In this document: positions 1-7,589 of the stretch, piece by piece
Layout of the letters: every line of letters starts with the position of its first letter
Position numbering within the stretch: the first letter of the stretch is position 1
NCBI GenBank assembly: GCA_015061945.1
Contig: SUVP01000004.1
Span: forward strand, 244,094-308,093
Source: Opitutales bacterium
GTDB taxonomy: Bacteria > Verrucomicrobiota > Verrucomicrobiia > Opitutales > Intestinicryptomonadaceae
Direction of reading: 5' to 3'
Length of the DNA: 64,000 bases
The notes under the pieces: model-generated
What the model saw: only the letters and a program-made list of their open reading frames with translations
What the model was told of the DNA's origin: nothing
Databases searched by the model: none
Made by a program: the position numbers and the translations under genes

Positions 1-1
1 C

Positions 2-715
2 GCACTCACTCGTATTTCAGAACGTCTGATACGCAATGTAAAAAAAGAAAACGATTACTGCTCGCTCCGTGCCGACGGCAAGCCATGTGCTTTGCGTATT
101 AGTCGTTTCACATTTGAAAAGCCACACGCCGCCGCTCGCCAAGCTATGATTTATGGTGCAACTTGGCAAGCCACTGGCGACAAAAAATATTACGACCTTT
201 ATCGTAACTTGATTTACGATGCAATCAAGGTTTCGGAAGAAATAAAAATTACTGGCTGGACTCCCATTTGGGCGATGCTTCAAATGCAATTCTCACTCGA
301 AACTCTCCGTGATTTAGAACAAGACCAAGCACTAAAAAAACGCATAATCGACCTTATGCAAAAAGTCGCCGATTTATCAAACACACAATCGAAACGTGTC
401 GCAAAAAAATTTGAAAATTCTGAACTCGAAACACTCTATGGCGATTGGCGTAATCCACCAGAATGGCGAGACCAAATGGGATACTCTATTCCCAAGTTGG
501 GAAAATCTCGAGAAGTTTGGCGTGCAATCCGTGAGACTGGCGAACTGCCTTTGATTGCTTCGCATGCTCCATATAATTTCCCAAATGAAATTTTAGCGAT
601 ATACAAAAATGCCCTCGAAAAAGTGGATCCCACTCGTTGTGCAAGTTGCGGAATAATTTTCCACTGGGCAACCTATTGGAGCTTGCAGGCAAATAAAAAA
701 GGCGTCATCGAGTAA
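2..715 (+). CDS. Uncharacterised protein, C-terminal part
   Basis: The frame is open from base 2, so the gene starts left of the window; the first possible in-window start, a TTG at 92, is not needed. The 237 visible residues are rich in helices with aromatic pairs (for example YGATWQATGDKKYYDLYR), as in alpha/alpha-barrel sugar-degrading enzymes or heparinase-like proteins. I recognise no catalytic motif, so no function is assigned. No membrane segment is visible. It ends inside a hairpin that terminates the convergent eda gene. The frame is confident; the function is unknown. Confidence 0.7.
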   Translation, partial: ALTRISERLIRNVKKENDYCSLRADGKPCALRISRFTFEKPHAAARQAMIYGATWQATGDKKYYDLYRNLIYDAIKVSEEIKITGWTPIWAMLQMQFSLETLRDLEQDQALKKRIIDLMQKVADLSNTQSKRVAKKFENSELETLYGDWRNPPEWRDQMGYSIPKLGKSREVWRAIRETGELPLIASHAPYNFPNEILAIYKNALEKVDPTRCASCGIIFHWATYWSLQANKKGVIE

Positions 716-735
716 TCGACAACGCCTTAAAAAAT
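696..735 (-). terminator. Intrinsic terminator of eda, overlapping the end of the neighbouring gene
   Basis: Arms AAGGCGT (699-705) and ACGCCTT (722-728) enclose an inner TCGA-gtaa-TCGA pairing. On the minus strand a run of six T follows, as expected for the end of the eda transcript. The TAA of the plus-strand gene (713-715) sits in the loop, so the hairpin serves two converging genes. Confidence 0.75.
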
Positions 736-744
736 TTTCTTCAA

Positions 745-1374
745 TTAGATATTTGCAACTGCTTCTTCAGCATTCTTGCGGATAGCAACCCAATCACGTT
801 CCTTGATGAGATTTGCTGGTGCAATCCACGAACCGCCAATTGCTGCAACAAGTGGCGAGTTGAGATATTCGCACATATTTGCAAGCTTAAGACCACCGAG
901 TGGAATAAAGCTTACGCCCAAGTGCTTGTAAGGTGCTGCCATACTTTCGAGATGCTTCATACCACCAGTTGTACCTGCTGGGAAGAACTTCATCAAACGG
1001 CAACCATGCTCGAGCGATTGTTCGATTTCGCTTGGAGTCATAATGCCAGGGGCAAATGGAAGACCTGCTTCCAACGCTGCATCGATAACACGAACGTTGC
1101 ATCCTGGGCTAACTGCGAAGTCTGCACCAACTTTCTTTGCTTGAACTGCTTGCTCTGGAGTAAGCACAGTGCCGATACCCAGCATAATGCCTTCAGCTTT
1201 TTGTGCGATTGCCTCTGCACATTCAAGTGCGTTAGGTGTACGCAATGTAAGCTCGATTGCCTTAATGCCTCCGTCTGCGAGTGCTTTAGCCAAGTCGACA
1301 GCGTCGTTCTTATCGTTTACACTTAATACCGCAACGATTCTTGCGGCTTTGATTTTTTCTGCCAAATTATTCAT
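745..1374 (-). CDS. eda: 2-dehydro-3-deoxy-phosphogluconate/4-hydroxy-2-oxoglutarate aldolase (KDPG aldolase)
   Basis: Class I aldolase that splits KDPG into pyruvate and glyceraldehyde 3-phosphate, the last step of the Entner-Doudoroff and hexuronate routes. The 209 residues match the family length. The Schiff-base lysine lies in LMKFFPAGTTGG, with the family motifs GIGTVLTPEQ and FAVSPG before it and FIPLGG after it. It probably shares a transcript with the DUF1805 gene 55 bp upstream. It fits the glucuronate genes uxaC and exuT found at 33-36 kb, whose carbon would reach this enzyme as KDPG. Cytoplasmic. Confidence 0.93.
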   Translation of the reverse strand: MNNLAEKIKAARIVAVLSVNDKNDAVDLAKALADGGIKAIELTLRTPNALECAEAIAQKAEGIMLGIGTVLTPEQAVQAKKVGADFAVSPGCNVRVIDAALEAGLPFAPGIMTPSEIEQSLEHGCRLMKFFPAGTTGGMKHLESMAAPYKHLGVSFIPLGGLKLANMCEYLNSPLVAAIGGSWIAPANLIKERDWVAIRKNAEEAVANI

Positions 1375-1429
1375 AGTATTTCGTATTTCAATATTGTTTA
1401 TTTTATTTCCGATTGCAACCGAAAATATT

Positions 1430-1714
1430 TTACGAACTCATTTTAACAAGTGCGTCTTTCCCCGACATCCCTATCTCGACGCCCATTGCCTCTGCACTTT
1501 TTGAAACCGCCACAACGCTCTTTTCAAGCATATCATCATAGCACGATACCCCTGTAACGATTGCGAGTGCATCGCCGAGTTTATCGGCTGTCTCAAGCTT
1601 TAAGTAGCCACATGCAAGCATCCCATTCTTCGCCGAGATTGCAAGCAACGACGCATTTGCTGTCGGGATACGATAAGCGTCGAATTCAATTCCGTTAATA
1701 TTTAACTTGTCCAT
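1430..1714 (-). CDS. DUF1805 (YunC-like) small protein
   Basis: 94 residues that match the compact DUF1805 fold seen in Bacillus YunC: an N-terminal strand, a GMLACGYLKLE core, then a conserved end GVEIGMSGKDALVKM. The family has no agreed biochemical role. It lies upstream of eda on the same strand with a 55 bp gap, so both may be co-transcribed. Upstream on the minus strand there is a TATAAT (1759-1764) and a TTGACA (1787-1792), but they are 22 bp apart, too far for one standard promoter. Confidence 0.75.
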   Translation of the reverse strand: MDKLNINGIEFDAYRIPTANASLLAISAKNGMLACGYLKLETADKLGDALAIVTGVSCYDDMLEKSVVAVSKSAEAMGVEIGMSGKDALVKMSS

Positions 1715-1802
1715 ATTATTTTTTTCCTAATTATGTAATGAATAAAAAATCTAAACAGATTATATCGAACTGCCGAATATAAAATTTGTCAAAAATATTA
1801 TT

Positions 1803-2312
1803 ATGAAAAAATTACTCTTACCAACACTTGCATCAATATTAATCGGCGCTTGCACGAGCTCAACAGAAGAAATGTTGAAAGAAAATCCAATCGCTGAAAC
1901 TGCGACCCAAGCAAGCTCATGCCCTGTCGAAGAACCGTACAAGAGCGATTTAATAAACACTACTTGGAGACCAGTATTCCTTAAAGATCAAGAAAACGCA
2001 CCTATGCCAAACGGTAAAGAAGACGGATTTGTTTACATCCGTTTTAACGATAAGCTTGAAGTAAATGGAATGTCGGGAGACAATCTTTTTGGCGGTTCTG
2101 TTATCATATCGAAAAATGGAAGCTTCAGAGCACTCAATCTTTTCTCGACTCGCCGTATGGGGAAATTTTCAGTCTATGAATACAAATTTATGCAAGCACT
2201 CCACAAGGCAAATCGCATCTACATTAGCTCGTCTGCAAAAACTATGAAGCTTATGAATGGCGACACTACCCTTCTTGAATTCGTAAAAACCGAACATATC
2301 AAAGACAAATGA
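1803..2312 (+). CDS. META-domain lipoprotein (HslJ-like)
   Basis: 169 residues. The signal peptide MKKLLLPTLASILIGAC ends in a lipobox (IGAC), so the protein should be lipid-anchored after Cys17. The body starts with LINTTWRPVFL and has the pattern of META/HslJ domains: Trp near the start, then a NGMSGDN segment in place of the usual GCN, then a G-S-F strand. Such domains are periplasmic or outer-membrane accessory modules of unclear function. The stop overlaps the next start (ATGA), which suggests coupled translation with the ABM monooxygenase. Confidence 0.7.
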   Translation: MKKLLLPTLASILIGACTSSTEEMLKENPIAETATQASSCPVEEPYKSDLINTTWRPVFLKDQENAPMPNGKEDGFVYIRFNDKLEVNGMSGDNLFGGSVIISKNGSFRALNLFSTRRMGKFSVYEYKFMQALHKANRIYISSSAKTMKLMNGDTTLLEFVKTEHIKDK

Positions 2313-2617
2313 GCAACTCGCAAACAACGGTCGTCTGGGCTGGATTAGTAATTAAAAACGGCTTTATCGAAAAATTTAAAGAGGCTGTCGAGCCTGTTGT
2401 GAAAGCGTCTCGTGAGGAAGTCGGTTGTCTCAAATACGATTTTCTTCAAGATGTTTACAACCCAAACACATTTTATTTTTTTGAAGAATACAAAGATGAA
2501 ACAGCCTTTCAAGAACATCGCACGATGCCATATATGCTCGATTTTCGCCCAAAACGCGAAGCTTGCGTAGAAAAATATCTTGGCGTTCGTGTGATGTCTG
2601 AAACTTATTCTCGATAA
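2309..2617 (+). CDS. Antibiotic biosynthesis monooxygenase (ABM/YgiN-like) family protein
   Basis: 102 residues, a single ferredoxin-like ABM domain. Visible family signs are the start VVWAGLVIKNG, EEVGCLKYDF and the FEEYKDETAFQEH stretch near the end. Members are small cofactor-free oxygenases, for example quinol monooxygenases, or uncharacterised dimers. Its start overlaps the META lipoprotein stop by 4 bp and a strong terminator follows, so these two genes make one short operon. No signal peptide; cytoplasmic. Confidence 0.8.
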   Translation: MSNSQTTVVWAGLVIKNGFIEKFKEAVEPVVKASREEVGCLKYDFLQDVYNPNTFYFFEEYKDETAFQEHRTMPYMLDFRPKREACVEKYLGVRVMSETYSR

Positions 2618-2640
2618 AACATCACAACAAAAAACGGAGG

Positions 2641-2679
2641 GAGAGAAGATTAACATTTGGTTAATCATCTCTTTTTTTA
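2641..2679 (+). terminator. Intrinsic terminator after the ABM gene
   Basis: A hairpin with arms 2641-2654 and 2660-2673 (core GATTAAC/GTTAATC, one mismatch) and loop ATTTG is followed directly by seven T. It ends the META-ABM operon and covers the most upstream in-frame TTG of lpxK (2657), which is therefore unlikely to be the real start. Confidence 0.85.
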
Positions 2680-2725
2680 TTTCCGATTGTTGACACTTTT
2701 AATTTTTTGTATTTTCATTCTAACA

Positions 2726-3937
2726 TTGAACACTTTTAAGAAAATAAAACGCAAAATCTCTAAGTTCGCTGAAAATTTTGCTCACCTGACAGCCGACGTC
2801 ATTTACGACCGCCGGACCGGTTGGGACGTATTCTTGTATGCCACTTTTTTGCGTGCACTCTCTTTCATTTTTGAAGCTATCGCACGCACAAGATATTGGC
2901 TCTACAACAAACGTATTTTGCGAGACGCTCCACTCGGATGTCTCGTAGTTGTCGTCGGCAACTTGACTGTCGGCGGAACAGGCAAAACGCCAATCGTAGA
3001 AAAATTCGCACGCACGTTGAGCGAACGTGGTCGAAAAGTTGCAATTCTCAGTCGTGGATACAAAAGTAAATCGGAAGGTTCGTTCAAAAAATTTTTGCGT
3101 TGGATAACTCATGGCGAAGCTCCTAAACCTCGTGTTGTTTCAGACGGAAAAAATGTTTTGCTCGACTCCGAAATCGCCGGCGACGAACCCTATATGCTCG
3201 CACGCAACTTGCCAAATGTAGTTGTTGTTGTCGACAAAAATAGAGTCCGTGCAGGACACTACGCAATCACAGAGTTTGGTGTCGATACCCTTATTCTCGA
3301 CGACGGTTTCCAATACCTTCCTCTAAAAGGACAAGTTCAACTTCTACTCGTCGATAAAACAAATCCGTTCGGCAATTTTTGTCTGCTCCCACGCGGTATT
3401 TTGCGTGAACCAGTCTCACACTTATCACGTGCGTCTTTCATCTTCTTAACAAAATCTGACGGAAAAAAAGACATCAAATTAGAGCAAGTTATACGCAAGT
3501 ACAATCCGTCCGTTGAAATAATCGAATGTGCCCACCGCCCGACTTGCCTCGCAAATTTCTCGACAAACCAACGCACAGAATTGGATATTCTCAAAGGTGC
3601 TAAAGTCGCTTGCTTCTCTGCCATTGCCGTCCCAGAGGGTTTTGAGAACTTCTTGACGCAACTCGGTGGTGAAATTGTTTACAAAAAACGCTTTCTCGAC
3701 CACCACCGCTTTGACGATATCGAGCTCGAAACTTTCTTCGACAACGCAGTAAAAGCTGGTGCCGATTTTGCTGTCTGCACAGAAAAGGACGCTGTTAGAA
3801 TCCGTACCGACCTCTCAACGCCGATCCCATTTTATTACACAAAACTCGAAATTGATATTATCGACGGCAACGAAGACTTTGAAGCAGCCGTAGAAAAAAT
3901 CTGCTTCCCAAAACGCCACTCTGATTCTTTTATATGA
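2726..3937 (+). CDS. lpxK: Tetraacyldisaccharide 4'-kinase
   Basis: Phosphorylates the 4' position of the lipid A precursor at the inner membrane. The P-loop reads [12 protein letters not shown] about 78 residues in, preceded by a hydrophobic amphipathic helix ([13 protein letters not shown]) as in known LpxK, and followed by ILSRGYKSK and a [10 protein letters not shown] motif. There is no in-frame ATG before the P-loop. The open frame begins with a TTG at 2657 inside a terminator loop, so I chose the TTG at 2726, giving 403 residues; an ATT start is also possible. A TTGACA at 2691 could be the -35 box of its own promoter. The start is uncertain, the function is not. Confidence 0.9.
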   Translation: MNTFKKIKRKISKFAENFAHLTADVIYDRRTGWDVFLYATFLRALSFIFEAIARTRYWLYNKRILRDAPLGCLVVVVGNLTVGGTGKTPIVEKFARTLSERGRKVAILSRGYKSKSEGSFKKFLRWITHGEAPKPRVVSDGKNVLLDSEIAGDEPYMLARNLPNVVVVVDKNRVRAGHYAITEFGVDTLILDDGFQYLPLKGQVQLLLVDKTNPFGNFCLLPRGILREPVSHLSRASFIFLTKSDGKKDIKLEQVIRKYNPSVEIIECAHRPTCLANFSTNQRTELDILKGAKVACFSAIAVPEGFENFLTQLGGEIVYKKRFLDHHRFDDIELETFFDNAVKAGADFAVCTEKDAVRIRTDLSTPIPFYYTKLEIDIIDGNEDFEAAVEKICFPKRHSDSFI

Positions 3938-4035
3938 CGGGCACCGACAGGCGATTGGCATAGCCAATATCGCCTGTTGATTTCGGGTCGCCGAATTTTA
4001 CAGAAAAACTGCCAAAGCGTTGGCAGTTTTTCGTT
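3935..4035 (+). repeat. Bipartite intergenic repeat, copy A, ending in a terminator
   Basis: Starts at the lpxK stop with TATATGACGGGCACCG, goes on with a short hairpin (ATTGGC-at-AGCCAAT), then a CGGGTCGCCGAATTTTACAG block, then a strong terminator hairpin AAAAACTGCCAA-agcg-TTGGCAGTTTTT (4004-4031). The same order of blocks is found at 17240-17343 (inverted), 33020-33118 and 33183-33283 (inverted). The terminator stem sequence differs between copies while the outer blocks are kept. Confidence 0.7.
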
Positions 4036-4142
4036 TAGTGATTAAAATTTGATCTTTGGATATTTCTTTTTGTTGTAGGTATTTCTCTACTATAACATGC
4101 GGTTAAAAATATAACAAATCCTAGTATAAAAAGCCTATTCAT
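4035..4142 (-). pseudogene. Truncated lipoprotein gene (35 codons)
   Basis: Starts with MNRLFILGFVIFLTAC, a clear lipoprotein signal with lipobox LTAC, then YSREIPTT, and then diverges and stops. The first 24 codons are nearly identical to a small lipoprotein at 6229-6387. The break in similarity falls exactly at codon 24, so this looks like a 5' gene fragment left by recombination. Translation is possible but the product would be only about 19 residues after cleavage. Confidence 0.5.
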
Positions 4143-4226
4143 AATTATTCTGATAAGTAAATCATAAAATCTGAAATTTCATTTATAATAGATTTTCCTG
4201 TATCTTGCATATTCAAATACAACGCA
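4070..4226 (-). repeat. 157-bp direct repeat, copy 1 (copy 2 at 6315-6471)
   Basis: Compared by eye, the two copies differ at about two positions. Each holds the 3' end of one small reading frame (ending ISDFMIYLSE-stop), two spacer bases, and the 5' end of a lipoprotein frame (MNRLF...). The copies are 2245 bp apart and lie in the same orientation. Confidence 0.85.
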
Positions 4227-4500
4227 TGAGATTAGGTATTTCTTTTTCAATCTGACATCTTTATTTGTTTTTAATAGGCTTATAATCCCTCCAAACAAAA
4301 CCAAAGGGATAATTGAAGATATTATAAATAAATCTCATGATGTATACTATCGTTCGCATTTGTGTACAACTGATTTAGCAGAACTCGTAAGTACCGATAT
4401 CAATCCCGATACGTCTCCGTGGCTTTCTCCGTCGCAAGACGTTTTTTGCGTCGTAGATGCCTACTCTTGAGGAGGGGCATGTCTTTTGCGTTTAGCCTGT
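4227..4500. other. Gene-free stretch with remnants and a GC-richer structured segment
   Basis: No intact gene is visible. On the minus strand about 4179-4341 there is an open frame without ATG that reads like the end of a membrane protein (IIPLVLFGGIISLLK followed by a basic tail). From about 4390 the composition turns GC-richer, and ATGCC (4457-4461) pairs with GGCAT (4476-4480) around a CTC/GAG stem, followed by TTTT. This hairpin may end the minus-strand gene at 4501 or belong to a small RNA; I cannot decide. Confidence 0.35.
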
Positions 4501-5043
4501 TTATCTTATAATAAGACTGTATAGCCAGTAATGCTTACTGGCTATGTTGTAGCTTGATATGTATGTTACATCGGATTTTAAATCGTAACAATTTTTGCTT
4601 TCAATACGTTCAAAACTTCCTATTTTTGTCTGAATTTTGAAGGCGTATTTTCCCTGCGCTTCACGGGAAACAATCTCAATTTTTAAGTCGGAAGCCTGAA
4701 TCGTTGTTGTTGGCTGAAATTTGGCGATATCAACCAATGTCGGATTTTTATTTTCACTGGACATTAAAACCAAATAATGACCCGAATGCTTGTTTGAAAG
4801 TCTGTTAGACCACAGTCGCAGAAGTCTTTCGTTGCGCAAAATATCTTCAATATATCCACGTTGCACACAGGATTTGTCGTTTACCGCAAGCTGTATTGAA
4901 GGGTTGTAATCTATCGCATTTTGATCCTGTTTTGTAAGAAGCGTTACATTGTCATTAAAATCTTCCGCTAAATTTTTCTCATTTGCACATGCAAACGATA
5001 CGACAAAAATAGCGCAAGTAAACTGTATTATCGCTCTTTTCAT
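4501..5043 (-). CDS. Hypothetical secreted protein
   Basis: 180 residues with an N-terminal signal peptide (MKRAIIQFTCAIFVVSFACA, cleavage likely before NEK). The mature part is mixed alpha/beta with three cysteines (in KSCVQRG and KNCYDLK and at the signal end); two of them could form a disulfide. No known domain recognised. Its ATG overlaps the stop of an upstream truncated lipoprotein frame (ATGA), and CAGGGGG about 8 bases upstream is a good ribosome site. It is the last gene of the AT-rich locus before lpxK. Confidence 0.6.
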   Translation of the reverse strand: MKRAIIQFTCAIFVVSFACANEKNLAEDFNDNVTLLTKQDQNAIDYNPSIQLAVNDKSCVQRGYIEDILRNERLLRLWSNRLSNKHSGHYLVLMSSENKNPTLVDIAKFQPTTTIQASDLKIEIVSREAQGKYAFKIQTKIGSFERIESKNCYDLKSDVTYISSYNIASKHYWLYSLIIR

Positions 5044-5123
5044 TTTTCAACCCCCTGTAATGTGAATGATGTACACGCTAACAAGAATGCACTTGAAAGT
5101 GATAAAAGTATCGTAAATTTCAT
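5040..5123 (-). pseudogene. Truncated lipoprotein frame (27 codons) coupled to the next gene
   Basis: Begins MKFTILLSLSSAFLLAC with lipobox LLAC, nearly the same as the intact lipoprotein at 6521-7159 (one change in the first 17 residues), but after CTS it runs into unrelated sequence and stops. The stop overlaps the ATG of the secreted protein gene at 5043. It is either a decayed copy or now acts only as a leader frame. Confidence 0.55.
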
Positions 5124-5182
5124 AATTATTCCCATATTCCGCTTACATAATTTTCCATTACATCTAATATATCTTCTCCTGT
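5068..5182 (-). repeat. About 115-bp direct repeat, copy 1 (copy 2 at 7104-7217)
   Basis: Carries the end of a short frame (NYVSGIWE-stop here, KYVNGIWE-stop in copy 2), two bases, and the first 18 or so codons of a lipoprotein. The copies are about 85 percent identical by eye with one small indel and lie in the same direction, 2036 bp apart. Confidence 0.75.
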
Positions 5183-5212
5183 ATGATTTAGGTTCTTTAT
5201 CATGATTTTCAT
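5126..5212 (-). pseudogene. 28-codon remnant frame upstream of the truncated lipoprotein
   Basis: Reads MKIMIKNLNHTGEDILDVM and on to GIWE-stop. Its tail resembles the tail at 6390-6509 (NMQDTGKSIINEISDF...SE): both share N, TG, I, a hydrophobic heptad and a final E. I take both as the 3' ends of a duplicated gene family whose bodies are lost. From 5213 to 5407 I see no supported gene. Confidence 0.3.
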
Positions 5213-5407
5213 AGATGAAGAATGCGATGAATTATTCTAACAAAATATTAAAATTAAGAAATATGTATTTTATATTATTGTTGCATATTTTGTATTTTAT
5301 CTCGCATTTTGAGCTGTTCTTCAGAAAAAACTTTCCATTCATCATATTGCGTTTGAAGACATTGATTTTAAATACATGGATGAAACCTCCTAATGATAAA
5401 TTACATA

Positions 5408-6226
5408 TCATTTTATTTTATTTAATTTACGCTCTATCTCATTAAAATCTAAGGTTGAGTTTTTGTTTGGTGAGAACTCTGACTTTATTACGTTAGCTTC
5501 AAGTATATTACAAACTTCTGTATATATTTTAATACCTAATTTAGTTTGCAATCTAGATTTTATACCGTATAGATTTTCCAAGATACTTACATTTGAGGTA
5601 TCAATCTGTTTTGCACATAATACTGAAGACATTATTGCAATATCATCTACAAGCGTTGGCTTTTCCTGAATTATGTTACTAGGAATTTTAAAAAGGTCCT
5701 TATCCCATTGAAGACATACACCATTATTACATTGTGGATTAGGAATTGCAAATAATGTCTCTTTATTTATGAATTTATACTCTTTTAATGAGCTTATTTG
5801 TTTCTGTGTAAAAATATTTTCTGAATCGATGATTTTATTATCTCTATATTGGTTTTTTAAGATTAACAACCATTTAGTTTCACGTAGTAATGGAAGATAC
5901 GTATGTATATTGGATAAGCTAAAATTCTTTAGTCCAATAAATATAATAGAATCACTTACTGAACAGTATGAATGCAGAACAGTACTTCTTTGTAATGGAA
6001 AATATGATTTATAAAATTTCTGAATATTTGGTGCCTTAATATAATTATACTTTGATTTCGGAATATCTTTTGACGATCTATACGAATTAATATATACATA
6101 AGCTATATGTGTATCGGGTTCTAACCCCAATAAAACCTTTGCAAAATTTATACATAGCTTATCTGCGTGATTTGCATAAGTAGTAATAATAGTAAATAAG
6201 TAAACTATAAATAATTTTATCTTCAT
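5408..6226 (-). CDS. Hypothetical secreted protein
   Basis: 272 residues with a signal peptide (MKIKLFIVYLFTIITTYA, then NHADK). Very Ile/Lys/Asn-rich, with about five cysteines in the mature part, including a PQCNNGVCLQW motif that could form a disulfide loop. No known family recognised. The ATG lies two bases after the stop of the 52-codon lipoprotein upstream, so it is in the same operon. Base composition is far more AT-rich than the housekeeping genes nearby, which suggests lineage-specific or transferred DNA. Confidence 0.6.
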   Translation of the reverse strand: MKIKLFIVYLFTIITTYANHADKLCINFAKVLLGLEPDTHIAYVYINSYRSSKDIPKSKYNYIKAPNIQKFYKSYFPLQRSTVLHSYCSVSDSIIFIGLKNFSLSNIHTYLPLLRETKWLLILKNQYRDNKIIDSENIFTQKQISSLKEYKFINKETLFAIPNPQCNNGVCLQWDKDLFKIPSNIIQEKPTLVDDIAIMSSVLCAKQIDTSNVSILENLYGIKSRLQTKLGIKIYTEVCNILEANVIKSEFSPNKNSTLDFNEIERKLNKIK

Positions 6227-6228
6227 AT

Positions 6229-6387
6229 TTATTCACATGCAGGGTATGTACATTTTATTTTTGCTAAATGGGTTGACTTCGCAAAATTCCTCGCAGCACG
6301 TTCAAGAAGACCTCTTGTTGTAGGTATTTCTCTACTATAACATGCGGTTAAAAATATAACCAATCCTAGTATAAAAAGCCTATTCAT
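6229..6387 (-). CDS. Small lipoprotein (52 residues)
   Basis: MNRLFILGLVIFLTAC is a clear lipoprotein signal peptide with lipobox LTAC; the mature peptide of about 37 residues is basic with two further cysteines (IKCTYPACE end). Its stop is two bases before the next ATG. The first 24 codons are duplicated at 4035-4142. Small anchored lipoproteins of this size can be lysis, immunity or envelope peptides; nothing here decides between them. Confidence 0.5.
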   Translation of the reverse strand: MNRLFILGLVIFLTACYSREIPTTRGLLERAARNFAKSTHLAKIKCTYPACE

Positions 6388-6471
6388 AATTATTCTGATA
6401 AGTAAATCATAAAATCTGAAATTTCATCTATAATAGATTTTCCTGTATCTTGCATATTCAAATACAACGCA
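6315..6471 (-). repeat. 157-bp direct repeat, copy 2
   Basis: Partner of 4070-4226. The left edge lies inside codon 25 of the small lipoprotein and the right edge inside the chimeric 39-codon frame, so recombination has joined different gene bodies to the same internal block. Confidence 0.85.
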
Positions 6472-6509
6472 AGAACGAAAGTACATATGCATAACATTTG
6501 CTTATACAT
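6390..6509 (-). pseudogene. Chimeric 39-codon frame
   Basis: The first 14 codons (MYKQMLCICTFVLAL) match the signal peptide start of the secreted protein at 8574-9140 (MYKQILCICTFVLGL). The rest (YLNMQDTGKSIINEI...) belongs to the 157-bp repeat. The fusion of two gene pieces is seen directly in the sequence. Its stop is two bases before the small lipoprotein. Confidence 0.45.
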
Positions 6510-6520
6510 TTATTACTTTC

Positions 6521-7159
6521 TTATTTATAATGAGTGTAAATAGTAGTAAGTTGCTTTTCAGTAATTTTCTTTTTATGTGATAAATATTCTGAATATAAAA
6601 TATTACGAAATTCTTTGGGTTGTGCTTTATTATACATTTCAATATATTCATCTTCAAACTGTCCGTCTTTATATGAACGTATATCCATAAATTCCAATTT
6701 ATCTATATTAAAACTTCCAGACATAACTTCCTTTATTCGCATGTTAAGCCAATCTATCAATCTTTGATAGTAATATTTACTTTTTTCAAAATCTCCTTTT
6801 TTGAAATAATAATCAGCCAACAGTTCATATCGGTAAGGAAATAAATTTGATTTCTGTTCCGATTGTTCTAATAGATTTATTGCATCTAATGGCTTATCTT
6901 TTTTAAGCTCTATTTTTGCTAAATACATATATGCATATGCTTTTTGTTCATTTGTTGCAATATCTTTCAAATTACCATTTACGATTTCATTTAGGAAGAA
7001 AGTTGGACCATTAGATTGTTCCAAATCACGATAATTATGTCCGCCATAATGTATATAATACGCCTGAGTCGCTTTATGAACATAGCGTTCTACTTTGTGA
7101 CTTGATGTACACGCTAACAAGAATACACTTGAAAGTGATAAAAGTATCGTAAATTTCAT
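6521..7159 (-). CDS. TPR-like lipoprotein
   Basis: 212 residues from the chosen ATG at 7159; the frame stays open 22 codons further upstream, but only this start gives a lipoprotein signal (MKFTILLSLSSVFLLAC, lipobox LLAC). Residues about 55-125 form paired helices of TPR type (KAYAYMYLAKIELKKDKPLDA, YELLADYYFKKGDFEKSKYY), so it is probably a protein-binding scaffold on the periplasmic side. The first 17 codons are duplicated at 5040-5123. The gene sits in the AT-rich operon between a membrane protein and small-gene remnants. Confidence 0.65.
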   Translation of the reverse strand: MKFTILLSLSSVFLLACTSSHKVERYVHKATQAYYIHYGGHNYRDLEQSNGPTFFLNEIVNGNLKDIATNEQKAYAYMYLAKIELKKDKPLDAINLLEQSEQKSNLFPYRYELLADYYFKKGDFEKSKYYYQRLIDWLNMRIKEVMSGSFNIDKLEFMDIRSYKDGQFEDEYIEMYNKAQPKEFRNILYSEYLSHKKKITEKQLTTIYTHYK

Positions 7160-7231
7160 AACTATTCCCATATTCCATTTACATATTTTTCCATAATATT
7201 TAATATATCTTTTCTGTAAGTACAATAACTT

Positions 7232-7543
7232 CTACTTGAATTTATTTTTGATTTTGAGAATAAATACTTTAAATTCATTATTCGTTTTGTAAGATATATA
7301 AGATAAATTTATAAAAATTAATACATATATAATTATATGCATTATTTGTATCAAACTGTCTGAGGACAAATATGAACCATGAAAATTACATGCATATGAA
7401 CCATGAAAATTACATGCAATTTCTAATAATGTAATTAATGTCGCAATTAAGTTACAAATCAATATGCTAATATTTTTACGCATAATTTTAGAAAACATCG
7501 CTAAAACATATGCATATATTGAAAAAAGTATAATCATATTCAT
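7232..7543 (-). CDS. Small membrane protein with an internal tandem duplication
   Basis: 103 residues from the ATG at 7543, chosen because an AAAGG lies just upstream and a longer start would run into the upstream gene. Two to three hydrophobic segments are visible (MIILFSIYAYVLAMF, ISILICNLIATLITLL, IIIYVLIFINLSYI). Between them the 8-residue unit ACNFHGSY is repeated exactly because of a 24-bp tandem duplication. No family recognised. Confidence 0.5.
   Translation of the reverse strand: MNMIILFSIYAYVLAMFSKIMRKNISILICNLIATLITLLEIACNFHGSYACNFHGSYLSSDSLIQIMHIIIYVLIFINLSYISYKTNNEFKVFILKIKNKFK
7371..7418. repeat. 24-bp perfect tandem duplication (two units)
   Basis: The unit TATGAACCATGAAAATTACA plus TGCA occurs at 7371-7394 and again at 7395-7418 with no mismatch. 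It is in frame, so the protein gains one ACNFHGSY repeat. This is a recent slippage event or a variable-number locus. Confidence 0.9.
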
Positions 7544-7589
7544 TTCCACATGCCTTTCTATTCTTTTTGTTCGGAATCTTCTTGTAACT

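Noticed and set aside
5215..5445. 76-codon plus-strand frame in the AT-rich locus
   Set aside because: Hydrophobic by AT-rich composition, overlaps the end of the secreted protein gene on the other strand, and has no ribosome site or signal pattern.
7160..7225. Longer N-terminus for the TPR-like lipoprotein
   Set aside because: Adding 22 residues would bury the lipoprotein signal peptide; the added stretch is also the end of a remnant frame in another phase.
7371..7418. Possible CRISPR-like repeat
   Set aside because: Only two units with no spacer, in frame within a gene; a simple tandem duplication.
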